Shown here: in pieces, positions 47,501 through 59,112 of the stretch | Layout: the number at the start of each line of letters is the position of its first letter | How positions within the stretch are numbered: position 1 is the stretch's first letter | Assembly: GCA_030760725.1 (NCBI GenBank) | Contig: JASWHV010000001.1 | Span: forward strand, 23,495,928 to 23,559,927 | Length of the DNA: 64,000 nt | Direction: 5' to 3' | Source: Neostapfia colusana | Lineage: Eukaryota; Streptophyta; Magnoliopsida; Poales; Poaceae | The notes under the pieces: generated by a model | Told to the model about the DNA's origin: nothing | Database searches by the model: none | The model's input: only the letters and a program-made list of their open reading frames with translations | Made by a program: the position numbers and the translations under genes

Positions 47501-47847
47501 TTATTAGTGTTTTGCAGGTTATAAAATTTGCTATGAAGATGGTTGTTCGGTGAGCCATCAGTGACTCATCGGAAACCCTGCCGCTGCACACATCTTTGTG
47601 GAAGCTAGTAAGAAGCGTCCGCGGGCTGGGCGTCTTCTCTTTTGCTTATGTAGGACCGAGAGTAAGTGTATATGTATATTCCGCTGCGTGTATCCTCGTG
47701 GTACAATATTTTGTAAATGACATTGTCTGGAGAAATAAAAGACTGTGTACTTTATGGTTCTTTTCGTGTATGCTGTTGGGTGCCGCATCGCACGGCACCA
47801 CCCAATGTGTATCCTGGAGTGTGGATCCCGGAAAGGGGTTCCCCACA
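44590..47847 (+). repeat. SL3 second segment
   Basis: This continues SL3 after SL4 and forms with SL4 an inverted repeat with arms of about 3.3 kb. The exon-like region 46308-46419 ends at a GCAAGC donor-like site, and an acceptor-like TTTTGCAG lies at about 47510-47517. Confidence 0.88.
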
Positions 47848-49123
47848 GTCAAGCCCCACCGACGAGCCCCGCCATCGAGCCCCGCCTTCGAGCCCCGCCA
47901 TCGAGCCCCATCATAGAGCCCCGCCATCGAGACCCGCCGTCAAGCCCCATCACGCCTCGCCGTCGCCGGAGAAGAAGCCCGACGATCTGCCCTACCATAA
48001 TTCCCCGCAGAAAAATCCCCCGCTGCTGCCGTTATAAGGAGGAAGGCCCTGCCACAAGGAGGAAGTGAGGTAGGTCTCATTACCCATCTTACGACATCGC
48101 CTCTGTTTCCACGCATCTGTTTTCTTCGCCCCTTTCGAGCAGAAACTTTTGCGTGTGGACAGATGATGTTTTGATCGATTTTTGACGGTGGAATTGATCT
48201 ACATCTTGTGACAAGATCATCACCACATCCACACTTGATCCCAGCACCCTTGTTCATCATAAAACCCCATGAAAGCCTACTAAAACATGCAAGAACACGT
48301 ACAAACCGGTTTTATAAAACTGCACTAGAGGATTTGCATCCATCTACTCCATTGCATCTTGAGTAAAGTTTGTGCATGACAATTTGTTGCTGTAAATTTC
48401 ATATGTGCATGGTCGTGAGTAGAAGGACAAGCTCAAGAGGCCGTCTACAAGGAACTACAGCACCAAGACTTCGAGACGCTTGAGCAACACGAACCACGGG
48501 AGCAAGGCAAGTGCCCCTTGACCATATTGATCCCATGTTTTGAAACTGTTTTGTTTGCGAAAACTTGTATGCTTGTGTCAACTTGATGGGACAACCTTTT
48601 ATAGGATTTTACTAGTTTTGTTAACCATCCTTGTCGTCGGGAAAGTTGATGAGTCGGGTATGGTCGTTTTTCCTTTTTGCTTCGCTTAACTTGCGGGATA
48701 CGGGAAGCTGAAATAAAACTTGTTAGCTACTGCACTCATAATATTAAACATGATGAAAACTTTATGATGTTGATGAGCATGGAATCAGGGAGATCTAGGC
48801 AAGCCTGTTTCGTGGATGTTGCTGAATGAGATGGTGGTTTACTTGCCGTAGATCTGAGGACCGGTTCATGCGAGCACATGCCAGGAAAACAGTGCCACCA
48901 CAAGGCCAAATATGGATGCGGCTTAGCTGACTAATTAGGTGTGTGTCTATCTTGTTATGGACCGTTGGATGGTGTGGGGAATGGGAGTCGAGAGAGACAT
49001 CCCTGGGAACTGCATGGCACAAGAGGGGGCCCGTGGTGGGAGAATGGAGATTCGAGCCTGCTGGTGAAACCTCAGTGGGTCCGTACATCCTAGTAGCCCC
49101 ATTGTAAAGGTTATTTTGTGATC
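47848..49123 (+). repeat. GY1 3' LTR, second segment
   Basis: Colinear with 1711-2772 and 34118-34360. The 13-bp minisatellite is at 47850-47953. The exon-like block 48423-48506 (84 bp, open) is followed by GCAAGTG. At about 48895-48910 it runs without a break across the point where SL1 entered the 5' LTR, confirming that insertion. GY3 interrupts it after TGATC (49119-49123). Confidence 0.9.
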
Positions 49124-49380
49124 TGTGGGGACCACCCCGTGGTTCACCCACTCAAGGATCGCATAGGGTGGTGCCGTACAATGCGGCACCCAACAGCACA
49201 CACGAAAAGTATAAAGAACGACATACAAACTTTTATTTGATATGAAACAGCGGAAGTCTTTTACAAAATATAACTATACAGCGGAAGTAATGTACATTAG
49301 TAGCCTCTCATCCTAATTATGCAAAAGTGCAGCCGTCCAGCCCGGGGACGCTACACGCTAGCAGCATGGAACCGGAGAAA

Positions 49381-49466
49381 TCATGGCGGCGTGCAGGGCT
49401 CCATCTCGGCCGTGTACCCTGACGGGGGCATCGCCTCATCCTCGGAACCCTCCTCATAGCTCTCAC
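49381..49466 (-). other. Terminal exon-like block in the GY3 LTR
   Basis: It follows GTATGCAG on the minus strand. In phase 1 it is open and acidic, and ends in the pattern PPSGxTAExEPxTPx and a TGA (49381-49383), matching the GY2 block at 9214-9311 in pattern and stop position. Confidence 0.4.
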
Positions 49467-50561
49467 CTGCATACAGCTCAAATATTGCAACTGTGAGCAC
49501 GATGGCTCAGCAAGTCTTAACCGTCAACCCTAGGCATGGAACTCTACGTGCAAGGAAGTGTAAGGTAGGAAAGGACTTTGCAATAAAGACACACCTAGAA
49601 GTTGATCCTTACTTTCAGTTTTTATAGCAGCAGATTCATGTGCCTTAGGCAGCCCTCACATCGGAAGTCCACAATCAAACAAGAAACGCTTTCCTCTGAT
49701 GTTGTGATGCCCAAAGTGGAAAGTAAACTTAATTAGCTCTACATCTACAGCAAACATGGTTTCCAAAACATTAATATATCATCACAGCATATTATCATTC
49801 CACAGGCTTACTTTACTTCTTACTACGTCACGAAACAGTGAACAAGCGGTAGTCAAATAACCGCGAGGGACGGTGATTGCAATCAGGAGACACCCGGACA
49901 ACACGTTGCATACACCCACTTTCAGAAGCGTGATTCCACACCCCTTCCTACTCTGTTGTATGCAACAACCTTTCAAAGGCAACCCAAAAGCCGAACCGGT
50001 CCATCCGTAACGGGCAGGAGGTCCCCGCGTGGAGCGTGACTGTGCCCACCGGCATATTTACACCTTGCTACCCTCAACCCACTCCTATTTACGGTTGGGT
50101 AAGCCTCAGCACCCAGGTTAACCATTTACATCGGTTTCCTGCTTATGTCAGTATGCCATCCGGTACTGTTCGATACTTGCTCATCAGGCCCGCACACGAC
50201 TCGGTCCTCAATCGACACCAACAGGGCTATGCACGTGAGACCTCCGCTCACTGTTTCCTATCCCCCCTGCTGGGTCTCATTTTCACCATTCTTAAGCCAT
50301 TTTCTATTCTGACCAAATCGTGTGATAAACCTTACCTCGCGAGTAGATTCCAACTACTCGACTTCTACCGAGGTCCTAAGCATATTAGCGGGGCCATGTC
50401 TACTCGTCGGCTCTGTAAGCTACCCAACCCTTCATAGGATTTAAAAGGTTATGCAAGTGGGGTTTCAAACACCTTAACTCTAATGCAAACATTCACCCTA
50501 GACATACGTGATACAAATAAAGAATTTTATAAAAGGTACTTAAGTGCAAACCAGGGCTTGC

Positions 50562-50639
50562 CTGGTTGCGAGTTAAAGGGGAAGTCAACTTCAGGTGGCA
50601 GGACGTCCAAAGGCTCCGGTGCGTCCTCAACTTCGGTCA
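50562..50639 (-). other. Exon-like block in the GY3 LTR (with GC-type donor)
   Basis: 78 bp, the same length as in GY2, between ATAATAG and GCAAGCC on the minus strand. It is open in phase 1, and its start (TExE, then PExLD) resembles the GY2 block. The inferred intron to 49466 is 1,095 bp. Confidence 0.4.
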
Positions 50640-53194
50640 CTATTATGAAATGTAATAAAATACATGTGTAAGTATTAAAGGTTTATAAAAATTGAACTTC
50701 TATTCATAGCTACTGCTATTTAGGATCCTTAATTGGCTTTGGGTATTTTATAGTGGATACTAGAACCTCTAAGGATGATTTGAGCCAAATTTGGAGATAT
50801 GTCATTGCACAATGTAGTCTTTAAAATTCCTACAAGTACAATGCTTCTCTGAATTTTGAGCCCAATTCAAGAGCTTTGACATAGCTAATAGTGGAAGATC
50901 TGATTAGGGTAGTCTCCATGGTTCTAACAAGATTTGTTTCACCATTTTTCGATCTACCATCAGAGAGATATGAATTTTTGAAGTTTGGACAGAAGTGCTG
51001 AACAGTTTCTGTTTAAATTTGAATTTCCAAATAAAGGCTGAACTTGGGAAGGTAATTTGACCTAGCAAATGAACTCTAATGAGGCCCAAATTGTTACTGG
51101 AGATCAGTATCTATGAAGAGGATTTGCTGTGCAAATTTGGGAATATTTCATAAAGAATTGCTCCTGTAATAAATCCCTAAAGGATTTACTAAAAACAATT
51201 CTACAGAAATTCCTGGGCATTTTCATAGCGTAAAATTAGTTTCTCTGTGAAGTACTCCTCATGAGGATTCCAACAAAATTGGTCTCACTCTTTTTGGAGT
51301 TTTCTACACAAAGTTATGGGCTTGCAAAGATCAGCTAATTCCTGGAATTATTTTCATAATAGAAACTTCAAAATTGGAACTGGGCCCACTGTTTTAAATC
51401 GGACCAGTGAGGTTTCGGCAACACCGGGGGCTACGGGGTTACTCCCGTGTAGCCGTACCGGATCCGGCGCCACAAGCCGATCCCCGCGCCTATACGGAGG
51501 CTGACCGGTGGGACCCGGCCCTCCTTCATCTTCCTCGCGCTGCCCGCGCCTCCCGCGGTGGCGCACGCCGGCGAGGCTCTCTGGGACGGGGTTCCCGTGG
51601 TCCAAACTTCATCAAACTCGCCGCCCCCCCATATTTAACCGTGCTGAACACTGTGGGAGGGTCGCCGGCGGCCGTGGCTCACCGGAACCCACCGCGCACC
51701 GGTGTCAGCAAGATTTTGAACTCCGGCGAGGTCGGGAACCTTCATTCCTACTTCACACGATCGGTTCTCGGGCTCTAGAGCATCAGTGAACGATGTAGGA
51801 TCCCGTAAGGGTCCTGGCCGCCGGTGAAACAGCCGGCAACCGAGGGCTCCACGGCGACCCGAGGTGCTTTTGCACCGGCGACTAAGAAAACAGCTAGGGC
51901 TCCCTCGTTTCTTGATGTTTTTGCTTGGTTCTTCGTCGAGGAGAAGCGCTAGGAAGTAGGGAAGCTCTGTGCAAGGTTACTCGAGGTCTAAAGGATCGTG
52001 CACCACGAATTTTTGGTTAGACCGAGCCCTATCCGTCGGTGTACAGTTTGGGAAAAGGGTGAAATTCTCGGCACCGGTTCTAGCAATCGCTAAACAGCCT
52101 CCGGCTACACGATCAGGACATGTCCACGCACCTTTCGTGTACAGAAAGTTGCGGCAGAGGGTGACCGAGGCGTTCTGACCATGGTGGCCTGACTTTGGTT
52201 CCCGCCGATGGCTCCAGTTCCTGGCGCCGATCCTCGGATTAGGGCCAACAGCAACCCCAAGCGTCAAAGTTGAGCGTGGGACTACCTTGTACCCATGTTG
52301 GCGCTCCTCTTTTGTGTTGGTAACTCGGCGAGGGAGGGATCCGTACTGGCTGGCGATCGAAAATGGTCGAGACAGCGTCGCCGGCTCGCGTTTGCGCGGT
52401 GTAAGCAGAGCAGAGGCCGAAGCACGAGCGGTAAGTGGCGAAATGCTTCTGTGGCACTCGGGACGGGCTGAGCAAGACAAGCAATGGCGAGGAGACCCTG
52501 AGGTGGCTCGGTGGAATCCTCGGGCGTGGGGAAAACGTCGAGCGCTAGCGCGCTGTGATCCCCCGGCGAGAAAACAGTCGGTTGAGTTGCTTTTGTGTGA
52601 CTGACAAATGGATCCCACCATTTCTAATTCTTATCCCAATTTTCTCTGATATTTTCCCACCAGCAACTCAACATTAAAGACTTGACTTCACCCCAAAGTC
52701 ATAGTTTGAATTTGCTGAATTCAAATAGTTTGAATTCTGGGGTGAAATTTGGATGTGGTTTGATCATTTGAATTTGAAAAGGAGTTTGAATTCTCCACTT
52801 TATATTGCCTAAAAAATATAGCAAACCAGCTCCAAAGTTTCCAATTTTTTGGCATGGCTGCTTATTAAGAGGTGGAGAACACATTTGTGAAACCAAATTT
52901 TGAAATTGAGGGCATTGGAATTTGAAACTGAATTTGAAATTCAGATTAGAGGGCTTTTCCTTTTAATCCCAAACAAATATTGACACTCCTCCAAATGAGC
53001 TGAAATTTGGAACATTGAATATTTGGACTATGAGGATCCAAGTTATGAATTTAGATCTCCATGTTTGGAAGTTTTGGGAAGTCTAAACCCTCACTTTGAA
53101 CTCACCCCCTTATAAATCAAAGTTTTAATTCCCCTCATTTTTCATAAGTGTATATGAGCAGAATTTTCTTGCTACCACTTTTGGGGATTTTACA

Positions 53195-53308
53195 CCCCTC
53201 CCCCCTTAAAAAGAATCTCGTCCCGAGATTCCAAAGGAAAGCAAAGCGGGGAGAACTTTACCGAGTATATGATGATAGCAAGTACGGATAGTACATTCGT
53301 AGATAGTC
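53195..53308 (-). mobile_element. GY3 internal region, 3' edge only
   Basis: The polypurine tract is at 53195-53207 (AAGGGGGGAGGGG on the minus strand), then a perfect 8-bp-stem palindrome (53213-53231), then about 77 bp of sequence downstream of pol. The rest of GY3 must lie beyond GY4, outside the window. TAGTC (53304-53308) should be the left duplication of GY4. Confidence 0.8.
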
Positions 53309-56300
53309 TGTAAAGGTCCCAAAATTATGAATACAAAGAAACACTTATTTGCAAAAGTTGGTTTCATATGTATGAAAATTGGGACTTGTTAAAACTTTTC
53401 CCCACATGTGATAACACACATGAGGATTTTGCTTCACACAAGTCAAAGGTTCATTTGAGAACTTGGAACCCTAGAGGGGTCAAAACCAAGGATGGGAAGT
53501 TCCCATATGTGTGAGAAAGCAAAAATCAGATTTGGAACAATTTGTTCAAACAAAAATTCAAATGAGAAAAACACAATGGAATTCAAAACTGTTGGGCTAA
53601 AAATCTCATTTGCAGCAGCCAAAATAAAAATCAGATTTCATATTTGAATTCCTTGAGTCCAAATTAGGGGGTGTGCAAAGTTTCATGATTTATGGAAATA
53701 GTTTGCAACCCATTTTGCAAAATGGACTTTAAAAGACAAAGAATTGAAATGCATGTTTGAATTTGGATGAAACTTGCCCAATTATCCAAATGCATACCAG
53801 ATTTGAATTCCCACAATTGAATTCACTCAACATTCAACCTGGGAGATATTTGGAGGGGGGGATAAGGAGGACTGATCAGTGGGTCCCACATGTCATTGTG
53901 GGAACTGAAAATTTGCAAAAGATCTAAGTGTTGGGTCTCTGTTTGCCTCCTTCAGTCGGCACCCGAGACCGAGGGCGCAGCTCCGCTCGACACCGCGATC
54001 AGCCGACGCCTCCACCTCCTGCTGGATTTCGTCGCGCTGGAGGAGCCGCCCGACCGTCTTATACCCTCTGCCGTGCTCCTCTTCGCTCATTCCCGAAGAC
54101 CAGCACCGCTCTGCTTCTTTCCTCGCGCGAGAAACAGCCGCAGCTGCCGACGCCGTCCGCTCGATCGGCCACCGCCGTAACTAGCGTGTGAAGCCTCGGT
54201 TGAGCAGACGAGCAACACCACCATCGTCCCCACGACCTCCTCGAGCCATCGCCAAGCGCGTTCGTGCCCTCTACGCCGAGAACATCGAGTTTCCGCGGCG
54301 GCCGAACACCCCGGCGGCAACGTGCTCCCGTGGACAGCTCCACAGAGCGGCTTTCACGATCAAGAAAGCGGTCCCTGGGACGCGCAGGAGCTCCATGCAG
54401 CTTCTACCCGAAGCACAGAGCCTGCCTCGGCCTCTCAACGACGAATTTCAAAGATCCTCTCCGGCCGGTGAAAACTGACCCGCGGGTATGAATCGACGAA
54501 ATTCTCGAGTTATATTCATTTAGAGCTCTGCAAATTTCGCACATAGAATCTAGACTGGTGTAGCAACTTTTCTTCTTCACAAAACGTCGCATGAAACCGA
54601 TGGTAGACGGCTTGTTTCAAGCTTTTCCCATCGGCTACCACAATAAGGGGCATCGGGTGCACGATGAAACCTAGGTTGGAGCCGTTTCCGAGCCCATATG
54701 CGGCCATGCCGAGCAGGGCAAACCTCCACTAGTGCTGTAGAACCTTTCTAGTGGACTTCTTGCCGGCTAGAGCATCGGGGCAACGTTGCCGGACTCCCTC
54801 AGAGCCGCTGCACCGGTGCGGGGTGGTTTAGGAACCTCGCCGGTCTGGGGAAGTCCCACCATCGTGTTCCTCGGGTTAAAATAGGTCCTGGCGGCGAGTT
54901 TCAGCAGTTGAGATGGCCGGACGACTAATCCCGGAGCTTCTCCGGCAAGCCCGGCGGCGCAGAAGCGCGGGGGCGGGAGGTAGACGAAGGTGCTACCGGC
55001 CCCACGCGTCAGTCGCACAGAAACAGTGGACCGGATACTCCGTGGCGCGGGATCGGCTGTGACAGCGCGGGAAACAATTCTGTGGCCCGTGTGGCGCGCT
55101 CCCGGCAGCAGACACGTGTCCCTGGTCCCACAGTCAGGTTTAAACTTTTCCCGGATTTATTCAAATCCCGGATTTTTCCCCAAACTTTAGAAGAGCATAA
55201 CTTTTGCTAGGAATCTCTAAAATTAGTGATTCAAATTGGGTTAGATTCAGATTGACAAACTCTATCCAAATATGCAACCCAATTTGCATGAAAGTCTTTA
55301 TTTAATTCTGGAAAATTCATTAAAGCTTTTCAGCAAAAGAATTTTAGAGGGAGTTTGGTATATCCAAAAATCCTCAAATTTTGCCAGGATATTCTTTAGG
55401 GTGTTATTAGACTCCTGTAAAAGTTTCAGCTCATTTGGAGTTGAATTAATCAGGGTAATTCAGATTGTAAGTTCCTGTATTCAAATGAATACAAAAACAT
55501 TTTCAGGGAATTTCCAAAACTTGTAAATTCAGTTCTGGGAAATTCCTAGCTCCAAAAATCCTAGGAAAATTCATGTGGACTCTATAAACTATAATTGAAA
55601 TTGTGGTTCACTGAGTTTGACATGAAAATGGATGTTACCTCAGAATTAATTCATCTTTGACTAAACACTTAGAGAATTATTCTGAATAAACCAGTCCATG
55701 AAATGTGCTAAATTTTGGTCCAGAGAACTTCTTGTGACAAGGAACTCACATGAAAATTCTCAGCTCCATTAGGGCTCTGGATCACCACTGTCATGTGTGA
55801 TCTCGTAAGGTGATCAACACTTAAGTGGAAAGAAGCACTCAACACTTGATCTTAGTGTTTAAGCCCAACCCAAACCACTAGCACCAGTGTCATTTTAAAT
55901 TCTTAAACAAAGTTCCAGTTTTAAATGGTCATTAGATCTTATGAGCAAAATCTTTTCAATTAAATACATATGCATGATCATAACGTGTAGTATATACGTG
56001 AAGAAGGTGAGGAGGACTTGGAGTGAAGATCAAGGAGGGAGGAGAACAAGTGATCAAGCTCCAAGTGATCATCACTAACTGATTGTAACAGTAGTCCCCT
56101 GCAAAACAGGCAAGCCCCGGTTTGCACTTGAACCATTTTATAAAACATTTTCATTTGTAGAGATCATAGCTTTGCATCGTTGATTGCATTACGTCTAGAT
56201 GATATTGAAAACTCCACTTGCATGACCAGAAACACCTATGAGAGAAAGGGTAGAATAGCAACTCCTCGAGGGAATTTGGCTATGCTAATGTTAGTAGGAA

Positions 56301-57571
56301 AGGTCCGGTAGAAGACGAGTAGTTGGAATCTACTCGCGAGTTTAGGGCTGGTTTACTCGGAACGGGTCCGAATTAGAAAGAATGATGAAAGTTCACACTT
56401 AAGAAATGGAGACCGGGCAGGGAGGTTTAGATGCAGCAGGTTGCAGGCCGTGCGTGCATAGCCCTGCCTGTGTCGGTTAAGGCCCGTCCGTGCTTGGCCC
56501 TGTTGGACAAGTTTGAGTTGTGTACCGGGCACATACTGGCTATATGGGACCCAGGAAACCGATGTACCTTGGGAGATCCATAGTGGAACTTTTCCAACTG
56601 CCTTAGGCTTTCGGCGTCAGGGTAGCAGGAGGTAACTCGCTCAAGAACATACCACAGCGGGTATGCACCTTGAGGGAACTTGCGTACTCGGGGCAGTTGG
56701 ACTGCGTCCAATGTGGAAGATCTTGGGAAAGGTGGCCGCGTACAACGTCAGTCGAGGTTGCTGCCGGCAGCTCGGAGTACGGGTGTACGTGTCGTGTAGT
56801 CCGGGCGTGTACTGATTCGAATCACCGTCGCTCGCGGTTATATGAGCATACTTGCCCACTGCGTCTTGACGTAGTAACAACTGGAATTGTTTATCTTTGA
56901 ACTTGATAAGGCTGTGCTATAACTTGTATTGCAATCATGATTGAATTAGAGATAGGCTCATTAAAGTTTACTTTCACTTTGTGCAAGGAGCATCGCAACA
57001 AAGCGTTTCTTGTTTGATTGTGGAGTTGCGATGCTTTTCGGCTCAAGGTCTGCACAATGAGGCTTGAAATCTGAAAGTTAAGGATCAACTTTAGGCGAGT
57101 CCTTTATGCAAATCTAGCCAACCCAATTGCAACCGTCTTGCATGTAGAGTTTCTTGCTTAGGAGAGACGGGTCAGACTTGCTGAGCCTATGTGCTCACGC
57201 TTGCTATATAAGTGGTTTTGCAGGATAACAACGATGCTGAAAAGAAGGTTGTCCGGTGAGACTCGGGAACTCCCGAGTCAGGTAACACATGGAGAACCGA
57301 GCCGCTGCTGCTTGTCTTCGTGTCGCTAGCGAGAGGAGTCCGTGGGCTGGACTTCATCTCGAATGCTCTTAGTTATTCGACGTGAGTTGATAAAGACTTC
57401 CGCTGTAGCTACTTGATGTAAAGTATTTACAAAGAAAAACTTGTAAGCTTCCGCTATTGTTTTATGTAATACATTGTTCCTCATATGTGTGTTGTTGGGT
57501 GCCGCATAACACGGCACCACCCAATGCGATTCCCGGGCGAGTGGCCTGTCTCGGTTGAGCGGGTCGCGTCA
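53309..57571 (+). repeat. GY4 5' LTR
   Basis: 4,263 bp, TGTAAAGGTCCC to GTCGCGTCA. A GC-rich region at about 53960-55130 has several open frames on both strands, none recognised. The part at 55140-55800 resembles SL1 4440-5100. Hairpins are at 57182-57197 and 57498-57518. A GCAAGC donor-like site (56110) and an acceptor-like TTTTGCAG (ending about 57224) are kept, but the preceding block (55991-56109) is 119 bp and not open in the phase used elsewhere. No clear TATA or AATAAA was found. Confidence 0.92.
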
Positions 57572-57574
57572 GCG

Positions 57575-57586
57575 TGGTATCAGAGC
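57575..57586 (+). promoter_or_regulatory. Primer-binding site of GY4 (initiator tRNA-Met)
   Basis: TGGTATCAGAGC three bases inside the 5' LTR, a perfect match to the common plant site. Confidence 0.93.
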
Positions 57587-59112
57587 CGCATTGGTAATGG
57601 CACACGGAATAAGGAAGGTATTACGACAAAAATTTAGGTTACGGTGAGGATACGGTACTAGGCCCACATAAGGATTACTATTAGCTTATTATGAAGGTGG
57701 CAACCTAACTTATTTGTTATGTCGGAAAATCGTGCATCTCGGGACCATTTATGTCTTGGGGGGTGCACGTAAGCGCTGTCCACCAGTGCGCACAAGCTGA
57801 AGGGTGGAGCCCCACGGGTGGCAGGTAACCTGATCCGCTTTAGTATCCTCTACGACTCCTCATGTCGTTTGGGGTACTCGAGCAACGTCTGTCCCAGGCG
57901 TGCGTGGTGCAATTTGGGAAACCCCGTCACGTGGTTAGTAACGTGAACACGTAGCTCAAGGCGTGTTTGGCTTGAGAACACCTGTGCGAGTGATGACGGA
58001 CGGGTGTAAGAAATGTATGGATACCGGGTTCGGTGTGCAGCCGGACCTGATGATTGAGTGTGACTTATGCAGGATTAACCACGAAACCGTAGTACGAATA
58101 GTACACGTTTGCGAGTGACCGTTTTAGTGCCACCTAAGATACGATATACCGGTATAATCCGGTTAGGATTTTCTTTTGGTGAGGCTACGTAGTACCGACA
58201 TGCTTCTTACGGTGCATCGACGCCGTACTAAACATAATAACCCCTTTCCTTTGAAGAAATGACTCATGAACTAACTTTCAACTAAAAATGGAAGTTTGAA
58301 ACAAATATTAGTTACTGAACTCTTATTGTGAGCTAAGATTCAAATGAGAGGAAGATTAGACTTCAAAGATTTCAAAAACAGAGTGCTCTGTTTTCAGCAG
58401 AAATTTGTGTTGGACTTCTACAGAGCATAACTCTGAGTAGCTTGACCTAATTAAGGTGTATGATAGAGTTCTGGAAGGATTTTCAAGTGATCTGCAACTT
58501 ATTTGTAGAGCTCCAGAGCTAAATCACATGCTAAATGGGTAGAAAGTTCAGAGTAGAGTAAACTGTCCAGAACCAGGACGGTAACAAAACCTCTCTGGAC
58601 CTTTCTGTTTTTAAGCAATAACTTTCTGTAGATAAACCCTTAAGAAGCCTATGATACACCATTGGAAAGATTATGAATGTGCAACATTGTTGTAGTTCAA
58701 AGTTTGTTCAGGTTCTTATTGTATTTACATGTACAACTGTGATAAAATCAGCCATGTACAAAGGAGGTGCTGGCAAATTTTATTCAGGAATTCTGTCAAC
58801 TTTGGAAAAATCATAACTTTTAATCCGGAGATGATCTGGGGGGCATGTGAGTACTCGTTGGAAAGATACTGAAGTTGACTTTAACTTTGTTATTCAACTT
58901 GAGTTATGAAAATGCTCTTAACTAGGTCAAAATCTGGAGATAGTGCATAAAGGTCTGTTCTGTACAGATAGGCTGAATAACTATGCCTACTAAGGAGTTT
59001 TGTAAACATGAATTTTGTTACTGCTTTCATAAAGTGTTGACATAATCATGTTTCCATTAGTCTCACATACTGCTGAGTTCTTGCTTAACTCATCTCAACT
59101 ACATTTTGCAGT
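57587..59112 (+). other. GY4 leader before gag-pol
   Basis: 1,526 bp with no supported gene. It shares blocks with the GY2 leader. It should contain the packaging signal of the genomic RNA, but I cannot point to it. Confidence 0.6.

Larger units (their letters stand above)
40345..47847 (+). mobile_element. SL3: solo LTR in the GY1 3' LTR, itself split by SL4
   Basis: It starts TGTGAAATCCCG at 40345 and ends GGTTCCCCACA at 47847. Segments 40345-40821 and 44590-47847 total about 3,735 bp, nearly the length of SL4 (3,763 bp), to which they are related throughout in reverse orientation. The flanking five bases are GTCCA (40340-40344) and GTCAA (47848-47852), one mismatch, as expected for an old insertion. 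No internal region is present. Conserved features: hairpins 47477-47492 and 47779-47799, AATAAA 47734-47739. Confidence 0.88.
1241..49123 (+). mobile_element. GY1: degenerate Ty3/gypsy chromovirus, outermost host of the nest
   Basis: The 5' LTR starts with TGTAACACCC at 1241 and ends CCGGGTGTCACA at 35220; with nested DNA removed it is about 2,630 bp. A primer-binding site follows at 35224, decayed pol sequence runs 36846-39893, the polypurine tract is at 39881-39894, and a second TGTAACACCC starts the 3' LTR at 39895. That LTR is followed to 49123, where GY3 interrupts it, so the right end is outside the window. SL1 sits in the 5' LTR, and SL3 and GY3 in the 3' LTR. Gag and most of the protease are missing. 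Many stops and frameshifts show that the element is no longer autonomous. Confidence 0.88.
49124..53194 (-). repeat. GY3 3' LTR (minus-strand Ty3/gypsy element)
   Basis: 4,071 bp. On the minus strand it starts TGTAAAATCCCC at 53194, directly after a polypurine tract, and ends GGTCCCCACA at 49124. The sequence differs from the GY2 and GY4 LTRs over most of its length but shares 3' blocks with them: hairpins 49170-49190 and 49494-49509, AATAAA as the complement of 49232-49237, and two exon-like blocks. The expected left duplication is TGATC; the right one is beyond the window. Confidence 0.88.

Noticed and set aside
51977..52621. A 214-codon minus-strand frame in the GY3 LTR
   Set aside because: It starts in the same orientation as the element but shows no domain, overlaps an equally open frame on the other strand, and has no counterpart in related LTRs. 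Kept in mind as weak, not reported.
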